Assembly: GCA_031181105.1 (NCBI GenBank)
Contig: JAPSLD010000009.1
Location: 1-32,931, forward strand
Reading direction: 5' to 3'
Source: Isoptericola sp.
GTDB taxonomy: Bacteria > Actinomycetota > Actinomycetes > Actinomycetales > Cellulomonadaceae
Length of the DNA stretch: 32,931 bases
Shown here: piece after piece, positions 20,095 through 28,063 of the stretch
Layout: each line of letters starts with the position of its first letter
Numbering within the stretch: the stretch's first letter is position 1
Program-made: the position numbers and the translations under genes
Notes under the pieces: generated by a model
What the model was told of the DNA's origin: nothing
Database searches by the model: none
The model's input: only the letters and a program-made list of their open reading frames with translations

Positions 20095-22656
20095 CTACTC
20101 GGTCGCGAGCGCCTCGACCGGCGAGGTCCGCACCGCGGTCCGGGCCGGCACGACCGACGCGACCAGGCCCGCCACCGCGGCGACGAGCAGCACGAGCCCG
20201 ATCTCGCGCCACGGCACGGCGAGCACGACGTCGCCCATCACGCCGAGCGCGGCGGCCGAGCCCGCCCACCCGTACACGAGCCCGAGCACGACGCCGAGCA
20301 CCGCGCCCACGCCCGCGATGAGCAGCCCCTCGATCGCCAGCATGCCGCGCAGCTGCGCCTTCGACAGGCCGATCGCGCGCAGCGTCGCGGACTCGCGACG
20401 GCGCTCGATGACCGACAGCGACAGCGTGTTGGCCACGCCGATGAGCGCGATCACGACCGCGACCCCCAGCAGCCCCAGCACGATGCCGAGCATGGTGTCG
20501 ATGACCTGCTCGTACGCGGCGCGCTCGACCGCGGCGCCCGTGACGCCCACCGCGTCGCCGGCGTCGGCCACGGCGTCCTGGACGTGCGGCACGACGGCGC
20601 CCGCCTCGCCCGGGTCGTCGAGACCGACCCAGAGGGTGCTCGCGGCGGCGTCCTCGGCCAGCCCCGCCAGGTCGGACCGGGTCAGCACCGCGCGCTCCAG
20701 CTCGGCGTCGGTGACCGCCACCGTGAGCTCGGCCGACCCGGCCGGCCCCTCGAGCGTCAGGGTGTCGCCGTCGGCCACGTCGACCTGGCTCGCGTCCCAG
20801 GCGGACAGCACCATCGTGCCGGGGGCGAGCTCGGCGAGCGCGTCCGGGAAGCTCAGCACCGGGGCGACCGCGGCCGGGTCGACGCCGTCGACGCCGAGCG
20901 ACGTCTCGCCGCCCGCGACGGTGACCGTCGAGGTCGCCACGGGTGCGACCGCCGCGACGCCGTCGACCGCCGCGACCTCGGTCGCGAGGCTCTCGGGCAG
21001 CGCGACGGGGTTGCCCTGCTCGTCCCACGTCTGCGCGGTCAGGGACACGTCGACGGGGTACTTGGTGTCGAGCGCGGTCGTCAGCGAGACGCGGGCGCTC
21101 GCGGCGCCCGTCGACATCATCGCGACGAGCGTGACGCCGATGAGCAGCGCCGTCGACGTCGCGGCCGTGCGCCGCGGGTTGCGCCGCACGTTGGCCGAGG
21201 CGAGGCGCGCGGTCGGGCCCGACGTGCCGGCGAGCCGGCCCGCGAGCGCAGTGACGCGCGGCAGCCAGAACACCGCGCCGACCGCCACGCCGACGAACGA
21301 CAGCACGCCGCCCGCGATGCCGAGCAGCAGCCCGACGACGGCGTCCTGCGCCATCGTCCCGAGCGCGGCGCCGGCGCCCAGCAGAGCGAACCCGACGACC
21401 GTCGCGAGCAGCGACAGCACGAGCCGTGCGCGGCCCGCGCCGCGCGACGTCGTGGGCGCCTCCGCGGGGCGCAGCGCGGCCAGCGGGGCCACGCGGGTGG
21501 CCACGCGGGCCGGCACGAGCGCCGAGACCACCGTCACCAGCGTGCCGACGACGACCGGGACGACGACGACCTGCCACGTGAGCGAGATCGAGGTCGGCAG
21601 CGGGACCTCCAGGTCCTGGGTGCTCGCGATCCACAGCGCCGCCTGGCCGAGCACCGCACCGAGGACGACGCCCGCCACGGACGCCACCGCGCCGAGGATC
21701 CCGGCCTCCACGAGCACGCCGCGACCGACCTGAGCCTTGTTCGCGCCGACGCAGCGCAGCAGCGCGAGGGTGCGGGTGCGCTGGGCGACGAGCACCTGGA
21801 ACGTGTTCGCGATGACCAGCCCGGCCACGAGGAGGGCGATCGCGGCGAACGTGAGCACGAAGATGAGGAACATGAGGTCCTGGCCGCCCGTGAGCTCCGC
21901 CGCCACCTCCGCGGCGTGCTCGTCGGGTGTGCTGACCTCGAGGCCCGTGCCGAGCGCGGCGCCGACCGCGTCGCGGACGCTCTCGACGTCGGCCGACCCG
22001 TCGAGCGCGACGAGCGCCTCGGTGTAGGTGGTCGGCGCGCCCGGCCCGGCGGCATCGGCCGTCCACCGCGCGACGACGTCCGCGTCGACGACGGCCGCCC
22101 CGCCGAACACCGCGTACGCGTTGAACGGGTCCTCGACGACGCCCGACACGACGAGCTGCTCCTCGACGCGCCCGAGCTCGCCGTCCGGCTCGGCGACGTC
22201 GCGCGTGACCGTCAGCGGGTCGCCGACGCCCACGCCGAGGCGTTCGGCGACCTCGGGCGGCAGCGCGACCTCCCCGTCACCGACGGGCCAGTCGCCCTCG
22301 GCGATCTCGAGCGGCATGAGGTCGGGGTCCGACGTCGTGGCGATCGCGCCCTGGAAGATGGTGCGGCCGCCCGCCGACAGCTCGAGGTACGTGTGCGCGA
22401 GCGGCTCGGCCGCCGCGACACCCTCGACGTCGCGGACCGCCGCGACGTCCTCCTCGGTGACGGACGGGTCGTTCCCCTGCACGACGAGGTCCGCGCCGGC
22501 GTACCGGGCGGCGATCGAGTCGTAGGTGGTGCGGGTGACGATGTTGCCGGCCAGCAGGGTCGCCGCGACGAACGCCGTGCCGATGACGATGGCGATGCCC
22601 GCGGCCGTCAGCCGGCCGAGGCTCCGGCGCATCTGCGCCAGGGTGATCCGCAGCAT
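20095..22656 (-). CDS. FtsX-like ABC transporter permease
   Basis: An 853-residue permease with two FtsX/MacB units. Helix 1 is at the N-terminus (LTAAGIAIVIGTAFVAATLLAG), followed by a large extracytoplasmic MacB periplasmic-core-like domain (about 40-255). Three helices follow (LMFLIFVLTFAAIALLVAGLVIANTF and two more), then a second set after SANVRRNPRRTAATSTALLIG, and the C-terminal FtsX domain VIALIGVANTLSLSVIERRRESATLRAIG. Such proteins export or sense peptides, lipoproteins or antibiotics, or act as cell-wall mechanotransmitters; the substrate cannot be named. The ATG at 22656 shares its A with the TGA of the ATPase gene (TGATG), so the two are translationally coupled. The EssC-like gene follows 51 bp downstream. 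A two-component pair lies just upstream, as is usual for antibiotic-sensing exporters. Confidence 0.93.
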   Translation of the reverse strand: MLRITLAQMRRSLGRLTAAGIAIVIGTAFVAATLLAGNIVTRTTYDSIAARYAGADLVVQGNDPSVTEEDVAAVRDVEGVAAAEPLAHTYLELSAGGRTIFQGAIATTSDPDLMPLEIAEGDWPVGDGEVALPPEVAERLGVGVGDPLTVTRDVAEPDGELGRVEEQLVVSGVVEDPFNAYAVFGGAAVVDADVVARWTADAAGPGAPTTYTEALVALDGSADVESVRDAVGAALGTGLEVSTPDEHAAEVAAELTGGQDLMFLIFVLTFAAIALLVAGLVIANTFQVLVAQRTRTLALLRCVGANKAQVGRGVLVEAGILGAVASVAGVVLGAVLGQAALWIASTQDLEVPLPTSISLTWQVVVVPVVVGTLVTVVSALVPARVATRVAPLAALRPAEAPTTSRGAGRARLVLSLLATVVGFALLGAGAALGTMAQDAVVGLLLGIAGGVLSFVGVAVGAVFWLPRVTALAGRLAGTSGPTARLASANVRRNPRRTAATSTALLIGVTLVAMMSTGAASARVSLTTALDTKYPVDVSLTAQTWDEQGNPVALPESLATEVAAVDGVAAVAPVATSTVTVAGGETSLGVDGVDPAAVAPVLSFPDALAELAPGTMVLSAWDASQVDVADGDTLTLEGPAGSAELTVAVTDAELERAVLTRSDLAGLAEDAAASTLWVGLDDPGEAGAVVPHVQDAVADAGDAVGVTGAAVERAAYEQVIDTMLGIVLGLLGVAVVIALIGVANTLSLSVIERRRESATLRAIGLSKAQLRGMLAIEGLLIAGVGAVLGVVLGLVYGWAGSAAALGVMGDVVLAVPWREIGLVLLVAAVAGLVASVVPARTAVRTSPVEALATE

Positions 22657-23474
22657 CAGGCACCAGCCTTCGCGGCGCCGTCGTGCACGGGGGCCTCGAG
22701 CGAGCGGAGCGCGTCGAGCCCGGCCAGGACCGCCTCGGGCGTCGGGTCGGTGATCTCGCCGGCGATGCGGCCGTCGGCGAGCAGGACGACGCGGTCCGCG
22801 TACGCCGCGGCGGCCGGGTCGTGCGTCACCATGATGATCGTGCGCCCGAGCTCGCGCACCGAGCGGCGCAAGAAGCTCAGCACCTCGGCGCCCGAGCGGG
22901 AGTCCAGGTTGCCCGTGGGCTCGTCGGCGAACACGACCTCGGGCTGGGCGATCAGCGCGCGGGCGATCGCGACGCGCTGCTGCTGGCCGCCGGACAGCTC
23001 GCTCGGCCGGTGGGTCAGCCGCTTCTCGAGGCCGAGCGTGCGCACGAGCACCTCGAGCCACTGCCGGTCCACGGTCCCGCCCGCGAGCTCGACCGGCAGG
23101 GTGATGTTGTCCTCGGCCGTGAACATCGGCAGCAGGTTGAACTGCTGGAAGACGAAGCCGATGCGCTCGCGCCGCAGCTGGGTCAGGGCCTTGTCGCCCA
23201 TGCCCGTGACCTCGGTGCGGCCCACGAACGCCTGGCCGCTCGTCGCGGAGTCCAGGCCGGCGAGCAGGTGCATGAGCGTCGACTTGCCCGAGCCCGAGGG
23301 CCCCATGATCGCGGTGAATCGGCCCGCCTCGAAGTCGACGTCGACGCCGTCGAGCGCGCGGACCTGCGCCTCGCCCTTGCCGTAGGTCTTGGTCAGGGCG
23401 CGCGCCCGGACGGCGAGCGTCGGGGTGGCGGGTGCGTCGCGGTCGGCGACGGGGACGAACACGGTCGTGTCCAC
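22656..23474 (-). CDS. MacB/LolD-type ABC transporter ATPase
   Basis: A 272-residue ATPase that powers the FtsX-like permease encoded next. Walker A GPSGSGKS is at 58-65, the Q-loop is in IGFVFQQFNLLP, the signature is LSGGQQQR, Walker B is VVFADEPTGNLD, and the switch His is in MVTHD. The FNLLP and EPTGNLDS wording is typical of the MacB/LolD branch. The GTG at 23474 is preferred because GGAG lies six bases upstream; the frame extends to an ATG at 23549 without a ribosome site. It overlaps the permease gene by one base. The upstream gap contains an inverted repeat likely to be the regulator site, and a hairpin ending the regulator gene. Confidence 0.94.
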   Translation of the reverse strand: MDTTVFVPVADRDAPATPTLAVRARALTKTYGKGEAQVRALDGVDVDFEAGRFTAIMGPSGSGKSTLMHLLAGLDSATSGQAFVGRTEVTGMGDKALTQLRRERIGFVFQQFNLLPMFTAEDNITLPVELAGGTVDRQWLEVLVRTLGLEKRLTHRPSELSGGQQQRVAIARALIAQPEVVFADEPTGNLDSRSGAEVLSFLRRSVRELGRTIIMVTHDPAAAAYADRVVLLADGRIAGEITDPTPEAVLAGLDALRSLEAPVHDGAAKAGA

Positions 23475-23612
23475 GGTGGTCTCCGGTCTCGTATCAGTGC
23501 GGTTGGTGCCCCGGGGGCCTCGCCGTACGAGGCTCCCCAGGACACCCACGACGCTACGGACCGGCCCCGTGCGCCGGCGTCGGCCCGGGGGAGGGTTGTG
23601 CCGCTGCCCGGC

Positions 23613-23630
23613 GTCATACCCAGGTATGAC
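23613..23630. promoter_or_regulatory. Inverted repeat, probable NarL-type regulator operator
   Basis: GTCATACC-CA-GGTATGAC, with perfect 8-bp arms, lies about 140 bp upstream of the ABC ATPase start and downstream of the response regulator gene. It is AT-richer than its surroundings, as operators often are. Binding by the adjacent NarL-family regulator is inferred. The rest of 23475-23726 shows no gene. Confidence 0.65.
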
Positions 23631-23647
23631 CGGACCCCGGGTGACGT

Positions 23648-23683
23648 CAGGCCCGGGCCGGGGTCTACCCCGACCCGGGCCTG
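23648..23683 (-). terminator. Terminator after the NarL-type regulator gene
   Basis: A 16-bp stem with one mismatch (23648-23663 with 23668-23683, CAGGCCCGGG outer arms) and a TCTA loop, 43 bp past the regulator stop. No U-tract follows. It separates the two-component operon from the ABC operon. Confidence 0.75.
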
Positions 23684-23726
23684 AGGGTCGTGCGCAGCCG
23701 AGGCGTGCGCGGTGGTGCGACGAAGG

Positions 23727-24401
23727 TCACGCGCCCGGGCGGACCAGCCCGGTCTCGTACGCGGTCACCACGGCCTGCACCCGGTCCCGCGCGCCCAGCT
23801 TGGCCAGGACGCGCCCGACGTGGGTCTTCACCGTCGCCTCGGCGACGTACAGCTCCGCGGCGATCTCGGCGTTCGAGCGTCCCCGGGCCATGAGCACCAG
23901 CACCTCGCGCTCGCGCTCGGTGAGCTCCTCGAGCGCCGCCCGCTCCGGCGTCGCGCCCTGGTCCGCGGGGAGCGCGGTCACGAGGTGCTCCAGCAGGCGC
24001 CTCGTGGACGAGGGCGCGATCACCGCGTCGCCGCGGTGCACCGTCCGGATCGCCGCGAGCATCTCCTCGGGCGGCGCGTCCTTGAGCAGGAAGCCGCTCG
24101 CCCCGCTGCGGATCGCCTCGAGGACGTACTCGTCCAGGTCGAACGTCGTCAGCACGATGACGCGCGGCGCCTCCTGCGCCGCGGTCAGCCGTGCCGTCGC
24201 CGACAGGCCGTCCAGGTGCGGCATGCGCACGTCCATGAGCACGACGTCGACCCGGTGGGACTCGAGCAGGCGCAGCGCCTGCGCCCCGTCGCCTGCCTCG
24301 ACGACGACGTCGAGGTCCGGCTGGGAGTCGATGACCATCCGGAAGCCGGCGCGGACGAGCTGCTGGTCGTCGACGAGCGCGACGCGGACGGGGTCGGTCA
24401 T
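23727..24401 (-). CDS. NarL/LuxR-family response regulator
   Basis: A 224-residue response regulator. The receiver domain (1-120) has acidic residues Asp11/Asp12, phosphoacceptor Asp57 (VVLMDVRMPHLDG), Thr in VLTTFD and Lys in FLLKDAPPEEML. The C-terminal LuxR helix-turn-helix is LTEREREVLVLMARGRSNAEIAAELYVAEATVKTHVGRVLAKLGARDRVQAV. The ATG at 24401 shares its A with the TGA of the kinase gene; a GTG one codon earlier is possible, but the GGAGG ribosome site spaces better to the ATG. It forms one operon with the kinase, and the ABC exporter downstream on the same strand is its likely target. Confidence 0.95.
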   Translation of the reverse strand: MTDPVRVALVDDQQLVRAGFRMVIDSQPDLDVVVEAGDGAQALRLLESHRVDVVLMDVRMPHLDGLSATARLTAAQEAPRVIVLTTFDLDEYVLEAIRSGASGFLLKDAPPEEMLAAIRTVHRGDAVIAPSSTRRLLEHLVTALPADQGATPERAALEELTEREREVLVLMARGRSNAEIAAELYVAEATVKTHVGRVLAKLGARDRVQAVVTAYETGLVRPGA

Positions 24402-25810
24402 CACACCTCCGTGCGGGGTTCGGCGGGCTGAGCGGTGGCGACGGGCGCCGCGCCCGGTCTGTCACCGGCGTGGGACGCGGGCGGCACCGGCATCGTGAAC
24501 CGTACCCGCCAGCCGCCGCCGGGCCGCGGACCCGCGGTCACCGACCCACCGAAGACGGTCGCGCGCTCCCGCATGCCGAGGAGCCCGTAGCCCGGGTCCA
24601 CGGGCCCGGCGACCCCGTCGTCCGCGGCCGCGCCGCGCCCGTCGTCGGACACCTCGAGCTCGACGTCGCGCTCGGCCCACCGCAGCACGACGGTCACGCG
24701 AGGGTCCGGCCCGGCGTGCTTGCGCACGTTCGTCAGGGCCTCCTGGCAGATGCGGTGCAGCGTCAGGCCGGCGCCGGGCGGCAGGAGCCGCGGCGTGCCG
24801 ACGCGCACGAGCGAGACGCGCATCCCGGCGTCGCGCGCCTGGGCCACGAGCGGCTCGAGGTCGGCGTCGTCCGGCTGCGGGGCCAGGGGAGCGGTGACGG
24901 ACGCCGGTGCTGCAGGTCGCGCGGGCGTCGCGCCTGGCCCGGTCGTCAGCGCGCCCGCGGCGCTCCTGGGCCGGCCGACGGCGAGGGTCCTCGGCGCGTC
25001 GTCGAGGTCGGTGCCCTCGTCGTCGTCGGCCCGCAGGACCCCGAGCAGCCGGCGCATGTCCGCGAGCGCCGCACGGCCGGTCTCGCTGACGACCCCGAGC
25101 GCACGCACCGCGGCGTCCGGGTCCGACGTCGCGGCGTACCGGCCGCCGTCGGCCTGCGCGACGACGATCGACAGCGAGTGCGCGACGATGTCGTGCATCT
25201 CGCGCGCGATGCGGGCGCGCTCGGCGGCCGTGGCGATCCGCGCCTGCTGGTCGCGCTCGATCTCGAGCCGGCGCGCGCGGTCCCGCAGGGCGTCGAGCGT
25301 GACACGCCGGGAGCGCCGCACGAGCGCGAACGCCCACACGACCAGCGCCGACATGCCGCAGAATACGGCGAACGGCAGGCCGTCGAGCACCGCCGTCGGG
25401 CTGCCGGCGCGGACCGCGAGCGCGACCGGCAGCAGGAGGCAGCCCACGAGCGTCGACGCGATCGCCACGCGGTGAGACCAGGTGGGCCCGTGGACGGTGA
25501 CCGCGTAGAGGGCGACGAGCACCGCGACGTCGCCGACCAGCAGGACGGGGTAGCCCGCGAGCAGGTGGCTGAGCGCGACCGCGTACACGGCGACGGCCGA
25601 CCCGACCGGGCGGGTGCGGCGCCACGCGAGCGGGACGCACAGCGCGGCGGACCACACCATGATCGCGCCGCGGTCCGCCCACGGGCCGGCGCCCAGGAAG
25701 ACGTCCGTCGCGGTCGCGACGGCGAACAGGCCGAAGCCCGCGGCGAGCACGGCGTCGACGGCGAACCGGTGGTCGTCGAACCAGCGGACCGTGCGGTCGT
25801 ACCAGGACAT
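24401..25810 (-). CDS. NarX-type membrane sensor histidine kinase
   Basis: A 469-residue kinase. The N-terminal half (about 15-165) has several transmembrane helices with short loops and no large extracytoplasmic domain, as in intramembrane-sensing kinases that accompany ABC exporters. The HisKA_3 box is ERARIAREMHDIVAHSLSIVV, with His206 as phosphoacceptor. The ATPase domain has LHRICQEALTNVRKHAG, VSDDGRGA and GYGLLGMRERATVFGGSV. Between them (about 265-325) lies a variable Ala/Pro/Asp-rich linker longer than usual. The ATG at 25810 follows a TAGCCT -10 box by six bases and has no ribosome site, so the message is probably leaderless. The stop overlaps the start of the response regulator gene. 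Confidence 0.94.
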   Translation of the reverse strand: MSWYDRTVRWFDDHRFAVDAVLAAGFGLFAVATATDVFLGAGPWADRGAIMVWSAALCVPLAWRRTRPVGSAVAVYAVALSHLLAGYPVLLVGDVAVLVALYAVTVHGPTWSHRVAIASTLVGCLLLPVALAVRAGSPTAVLDGLPFAVFCGMSALVVWAFALVRRSRRVTLDALRDRARRLEIERDQQARIATAAERARIAREMHDIVAHSLSIVVAQADGGRYAATSDPDAAVRALGVVSETGRAALADMRRLLGVLRADDDEGTDLDDAPRTLAVGRPRSAAGALTTGPGATPARPAAPASVTAPLAPQPDDADLEPLVAQARDAGMRVSLVRVGTPRLLPPGAGLTLHRICQEALTNVRKHAGPDPRVTVVLRWAERDVELEVSDDGRGAAADDGVAGPVDPGYGLLGMRERATVFGGSVTAGPRPGGGWRVRFTMPVPPASHAGDRPGAAPVATAQPAEPRTEV

Positions 25811-25816
25811 GGTGCG

Positions 25817-25822
25817 AGGCTA
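25817..25822 (-). promoter_or_regulatory. -10 box for leaderless histidine kinase transcript
   Basis: TAGCCT on the minus strand, 6 nt before the ATG at 25810. The gap 25811-25979 holds this and the divergent OmpR-type regulator promoter. Confidence 0.6.
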
Positions 25823-25967
25823 TGCGCAGCGTGCGCACACCCGCGTCCGCCCGCGGGCGGACGCGCGCGGCGGCGGTCTGCGCCCGTGGTCGTACGGTCC
25901 GCCGCACGCGACGACTTGGCAAAGAGATCCGTCGTGCGGACGACTCCGGGACCAGGGTCGATACGGC

Positions 25968-25973
25968 TAGCAT
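25968..25973 (+). promoter_or_regulatory. -10 box for the OmpR-type regulator gene
   Basis: TAGCAT followed by 6 nt (GGGGGA) and the ATG at 25980. The GGGGGA is too close to the start for a good Shine-Dalgarno sequence, so leaderless initiation is likely. Confidence 0.55.
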
Positions 25974-25979
25974 GGGGGA

Positions 25980-26663
25980 ATGACCCACGTACTGCTGGCC
26001 GAGGACGACCCGGCGATTGCCGAGCCTTTGGCGCGAGCTCTCACGCGTGAGGGTTACGACGTCGTGGTGCAAGGAACTGGTCAAGGAGCCGTCGACAACG
26101 CCGGGAACGCCGACATCGTCGTCCTGGACCTCGGGCTGCCCGACATGGACGGCCTCGACGTCGCGCGGGAGATCCGGGGCAAGGGGCTCGCGGTGCCGGT
26201 CCTGGTGCTCACGGCCCGTGCCGACGAGGTCGACCTGGTGGTCGGCCTCGACGCCGGCGCGGACGACTACGTCACCAAGCCGTTCCGCCTCGCGGAGCTG
26301 CTCGCGCGCGTCCGTGCGCTGCTGCGCCGCACCCACGGCGAGACGACCGAGGACGAGGAGCTGCACGCGCAGGACGTGCGCGTCGACGTCTCGGCGCACC
26401 GGGCGTTCCAGGGCGAGCGCGAGCTGCACCTGACCACCAAGGAGTTCGACCTGCTGAAGGTGCTCGTCGCCAACGCGGGGTCCGTCGTGCTGCGCGACAC
26501 GCTCATGCGCGACGTGTGGGGGTCGGACCCGGTCGGCTCCACCAAGACGCTCGACATGCACGTGTCGTGGCTGCGCCGCAAGCTCGGCGACGACGCCAAC
26601 TCCCCGCGGTACGTCTCCACGGTCCGGGGCCTCGGGTTCCGGTTCGAGCTCGGCCAGAGCTGA
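25980..26663 (+). CDS. OmpR/PhoB-family response regulator
   Basis: A 227-residue response regulator. The receiver domain has acidic pair Asp9/Asp10 after Glu8 (LLAEDDPA), phosphoacceptor Asp50 (IVVLDLGLPDMDGLD), Thr in VLTARADEVD and Lys100 in YVTKPF. The winged-helix effector domain has LTTKEFDLLKVLVANAGSVV, the recognition helix region SDPVGSTKTLDMHVSWLRRKLG, and the wing YVSTVRGLGFRFE. Its kinase partner begins three bases after the stop. Both genes run divergently from the other two-component operon, so two unrelated systems sit side by side. No target is evident in the window. Confidence 0.95.
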   Translation: MTHVLLAEDDPAIAEPLARALTREGYDVVVQGTGQGAVDNAGNADIVVLDLGLPDMDGLDVAREIRGKGLAVPVLVLTARADEVDLVVGLDAGADDYVTKPFRLAELLARVRALLRRTHGETTEDEELHAQDVRVDVSAHRAFQGERELHLTTKEFDLLKVLVANAGSVVLRDTLMRDVWGSDPVGSTKTLDMHVSWLRRKLGDDANSPRYVSTVRGLGFRFELGQS

Positions 26664-26666
26664 GAC

Positions 26667-28004
26667 GTGCGCCGCCGCGTCCTGCTGGCGACCATCTCCG
26701 CGGTCGCCGTCGCGGTGCTGCTGCTGGGCATCCCGCTCGGCTTCTTCGCGGGCCAGCTCGTGCTCAGCGGCGAGGCGCAGCGCATCAACGACCGTGGTGC
26801 GGCGCTCGCCAACACGATCGACCGGGCGATCGAGCGCGACGAGCTCCCCTCGGACGCCGTGCTGGAGAACGCCGCGCAGGGCCGCGGCGGCGACCTCCCG
26901 GCGCACGTGTCGGTCAGCATGCCGGACGGCACCCAGATCGAGCACGGCGAGCCGGTCGAGGGACCGGTGCTCGAGTGGGGCACGACGACCCCGGCGCGTG
27001 CCGGCGTCGTGATGACGGCCTCGGCCGTCGGCGCCTACTTCAAGGTCGCGCAGGCCGTGGTGCTGGTGGTGGTCGCCGCGGTCGTCGCCGTGGCGGCGAG
27101 CGTGGCCGTCGCGGTGTGGCAGGCCAACCGGCTCGCGGCGCCGCTGGTGTACCTCGCGGCGTCGGCCGAGCAGCTGGGCTCAGGACAGGTGCGGCCACGG
27201 CTCGAGCCCTCGGGCGTCGAGGAGATCGACCTCGTCGCGGCCGAGCTCGCACGGAGCGCCGACCGGCTCGCGGGGCGCCTCGCCGCCGAGCGGCAGTTCA
27301 CGCAGGACGCCTCCCACCAGCTGCGCACGCCGCTCACCGCGCTGACGATGCGGCTCGAGGAGATCATGCTCTCCTCGAAGGAGCCCGACGTCGTGGAGGA
27401 GGCGCGCATCTCCCTGGAGCAGGTCGAGCGGCTCGTGAGCGTCGTCGACGACCTGCTCGCGGCGTCGCGCCGGTCCCAGGGCGGCACGACCGAGGCGGTC
27501 GACCTGTGGGAGGTCATGCACCAGCAGGAGGAGGAGTGGCGGCCGACCTTCGAGCGCGCGGGCCGCCGCCTCGTCATCGACGTCCCGGACGACACGCGTG
27601 TCCTGGCGACGCCCGGCGCGCTCGCCCAGATCATCGCGACGCTGCTGGAGAACTCGCTCAAGTACGGGGACGGCACGACGACCGTGCGGTCGCGCCCGTC
27701 GGGTCCGACCGGGGCCGTCGCGATCGAGGTCGCCGACGAGGGGCCGGGCGTGCCCGACGACATCGCGCCCAAGATCTTCGAGCGCGGCACGACGACGGGC
27801 GGGAGCACCGGGCTGGGCCTCGCGCTCGCGCGCGACCTCGCGGCGGCCGACGGGGGCCGGCTCGAGCTGGCGCAGCGCCGCCCTCCCGTGTTCGCGCTGT
27901 TCCTGGCCGGCGTGCCGCGCACCCTGGACCCCAGGGTGGTGCTGCCGCCGGGGACGACCATCTCGTCGCGTGGCCGGCGCCGCGGCTGGCTGCACCACGA
28001 CTGA
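26667..28004 (+). CDS. EnvZ/BaeS-type membrane sensor histidine kinase
   Basis: A 445-residue kinase and partner of the preceding regulator. The first transmembrane helix (ATISAVAVAVLLLGIPLGFFAG, about 8-30) is followed by a short extracytoplasmic domain (about 31-125). The second helix is about 128-153 (VVLVVVAAVVAVAASVAVAVW), followed by a HAMP linker. His217 is the phosphoacceptor in FTQDASHQLRTPLTAL. The ATPase domain has IIATLLENSLKYGDG, VADEGPGVPDDIAPKIFERG and STGLGLALARDLA. The start is GTG at 26667, three bases after the regulator stop, so the two are co-translated. The stop TGA begins a 15-bp palindrome, and this end of the gene is duplicated 33 bp downstream. Confidence 0.93.
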   Translation: MRRRVLLATISAVAVAVLLLGIPLGFFAGQLVLSGEAQRINDRGAALANTIDRAIERDELPSDAVLENAAQGRGGDLPAHVSVSMPDGTQIEHGEPVEGPVLEWGTTTPARAGVVMTASAVGAYFKVAQAVVLVVVAAVVAVAASVAVAVWQANRLAAPLVYLAASAEQLGSGQVRPRLEPSGVEEIDLVAAELARSADRLAGRLAAERQFTQDASHQLRTPLTALTMRLEEIMLSSKEPDVVEEARISLEQVERLVSVVDDLLAASRRSQGGTTEAVDLWEVMHQQEEEWRPTFERAGRRLVIDVPDDTRVLATPGALAQIIATLLENSLKYGDGTTTVRSRPSGPTGAVAIEVADEGPGVPDDIAPKIFERGTTTGGSTGLGLALARDLAAADGGRLELAQRRPPVFALFLAGVPRTLDPRVVLPPGTTISSRGRRRGWLHHD

Positions 28005-28048
28005 GCCGCGGGCTCAGGCGTACCTGGGCACGACTGAGCCGCGGGCTC
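27996..28048. repeat. Duplicated gene end: 20-bp repeat x2 with the kinase stop codon
   Basis: CACGACTGAGCCGCGGGCTC occurs at 27996-28015 and 28029-28048, 33 bp apart. The first copy encodes the last two residues and stop of the kinase; the second repeats the TGA in the same frame. The sequence after the second copy (AGCGCAGGGTG) is shared with the 90-bp repeat at 6311-6490. Confidence 0.85.
28002..28016. terminator. Palindrome at the kinase stop, possible terminator
   Basis: TGAGCC-GCG-GGCTCA is a perfect 6-bp-arm hairpin starting at the stop codon itself. A near copy follows at 28035-28048. They lie between the converging kinase and GtrA genes and may end both transcripts, though the stems are short. 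Confidence 0.4.
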
Positions 28049-28063
28049 GGCGAGCGCAGGGTG

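Noticed and set aside
16487-21733. A 1,748-codon open frame on the plus strand opposite the EssC-like and FtsX-like genes
   Set aside because: It is a high-GC shadow: Ser/Thr/Pro/Arg-rich with no domains, antisense to two genes with intact motifs.
20584-23385. A 933-codon plus-strand frame opposite the ABC exporter genes
   Set aside because: Shadow frame, low complexity, no start signals; the ABC genes have Walker and signature motifs.
24891-24980. Ala/Pro-rich insert in the NarX-type kinase as a possible frameshift
   Set aside because: The frame is intact on both sides, with the phosphoacceptor and ATPase motifs in order; it is a variable linker.
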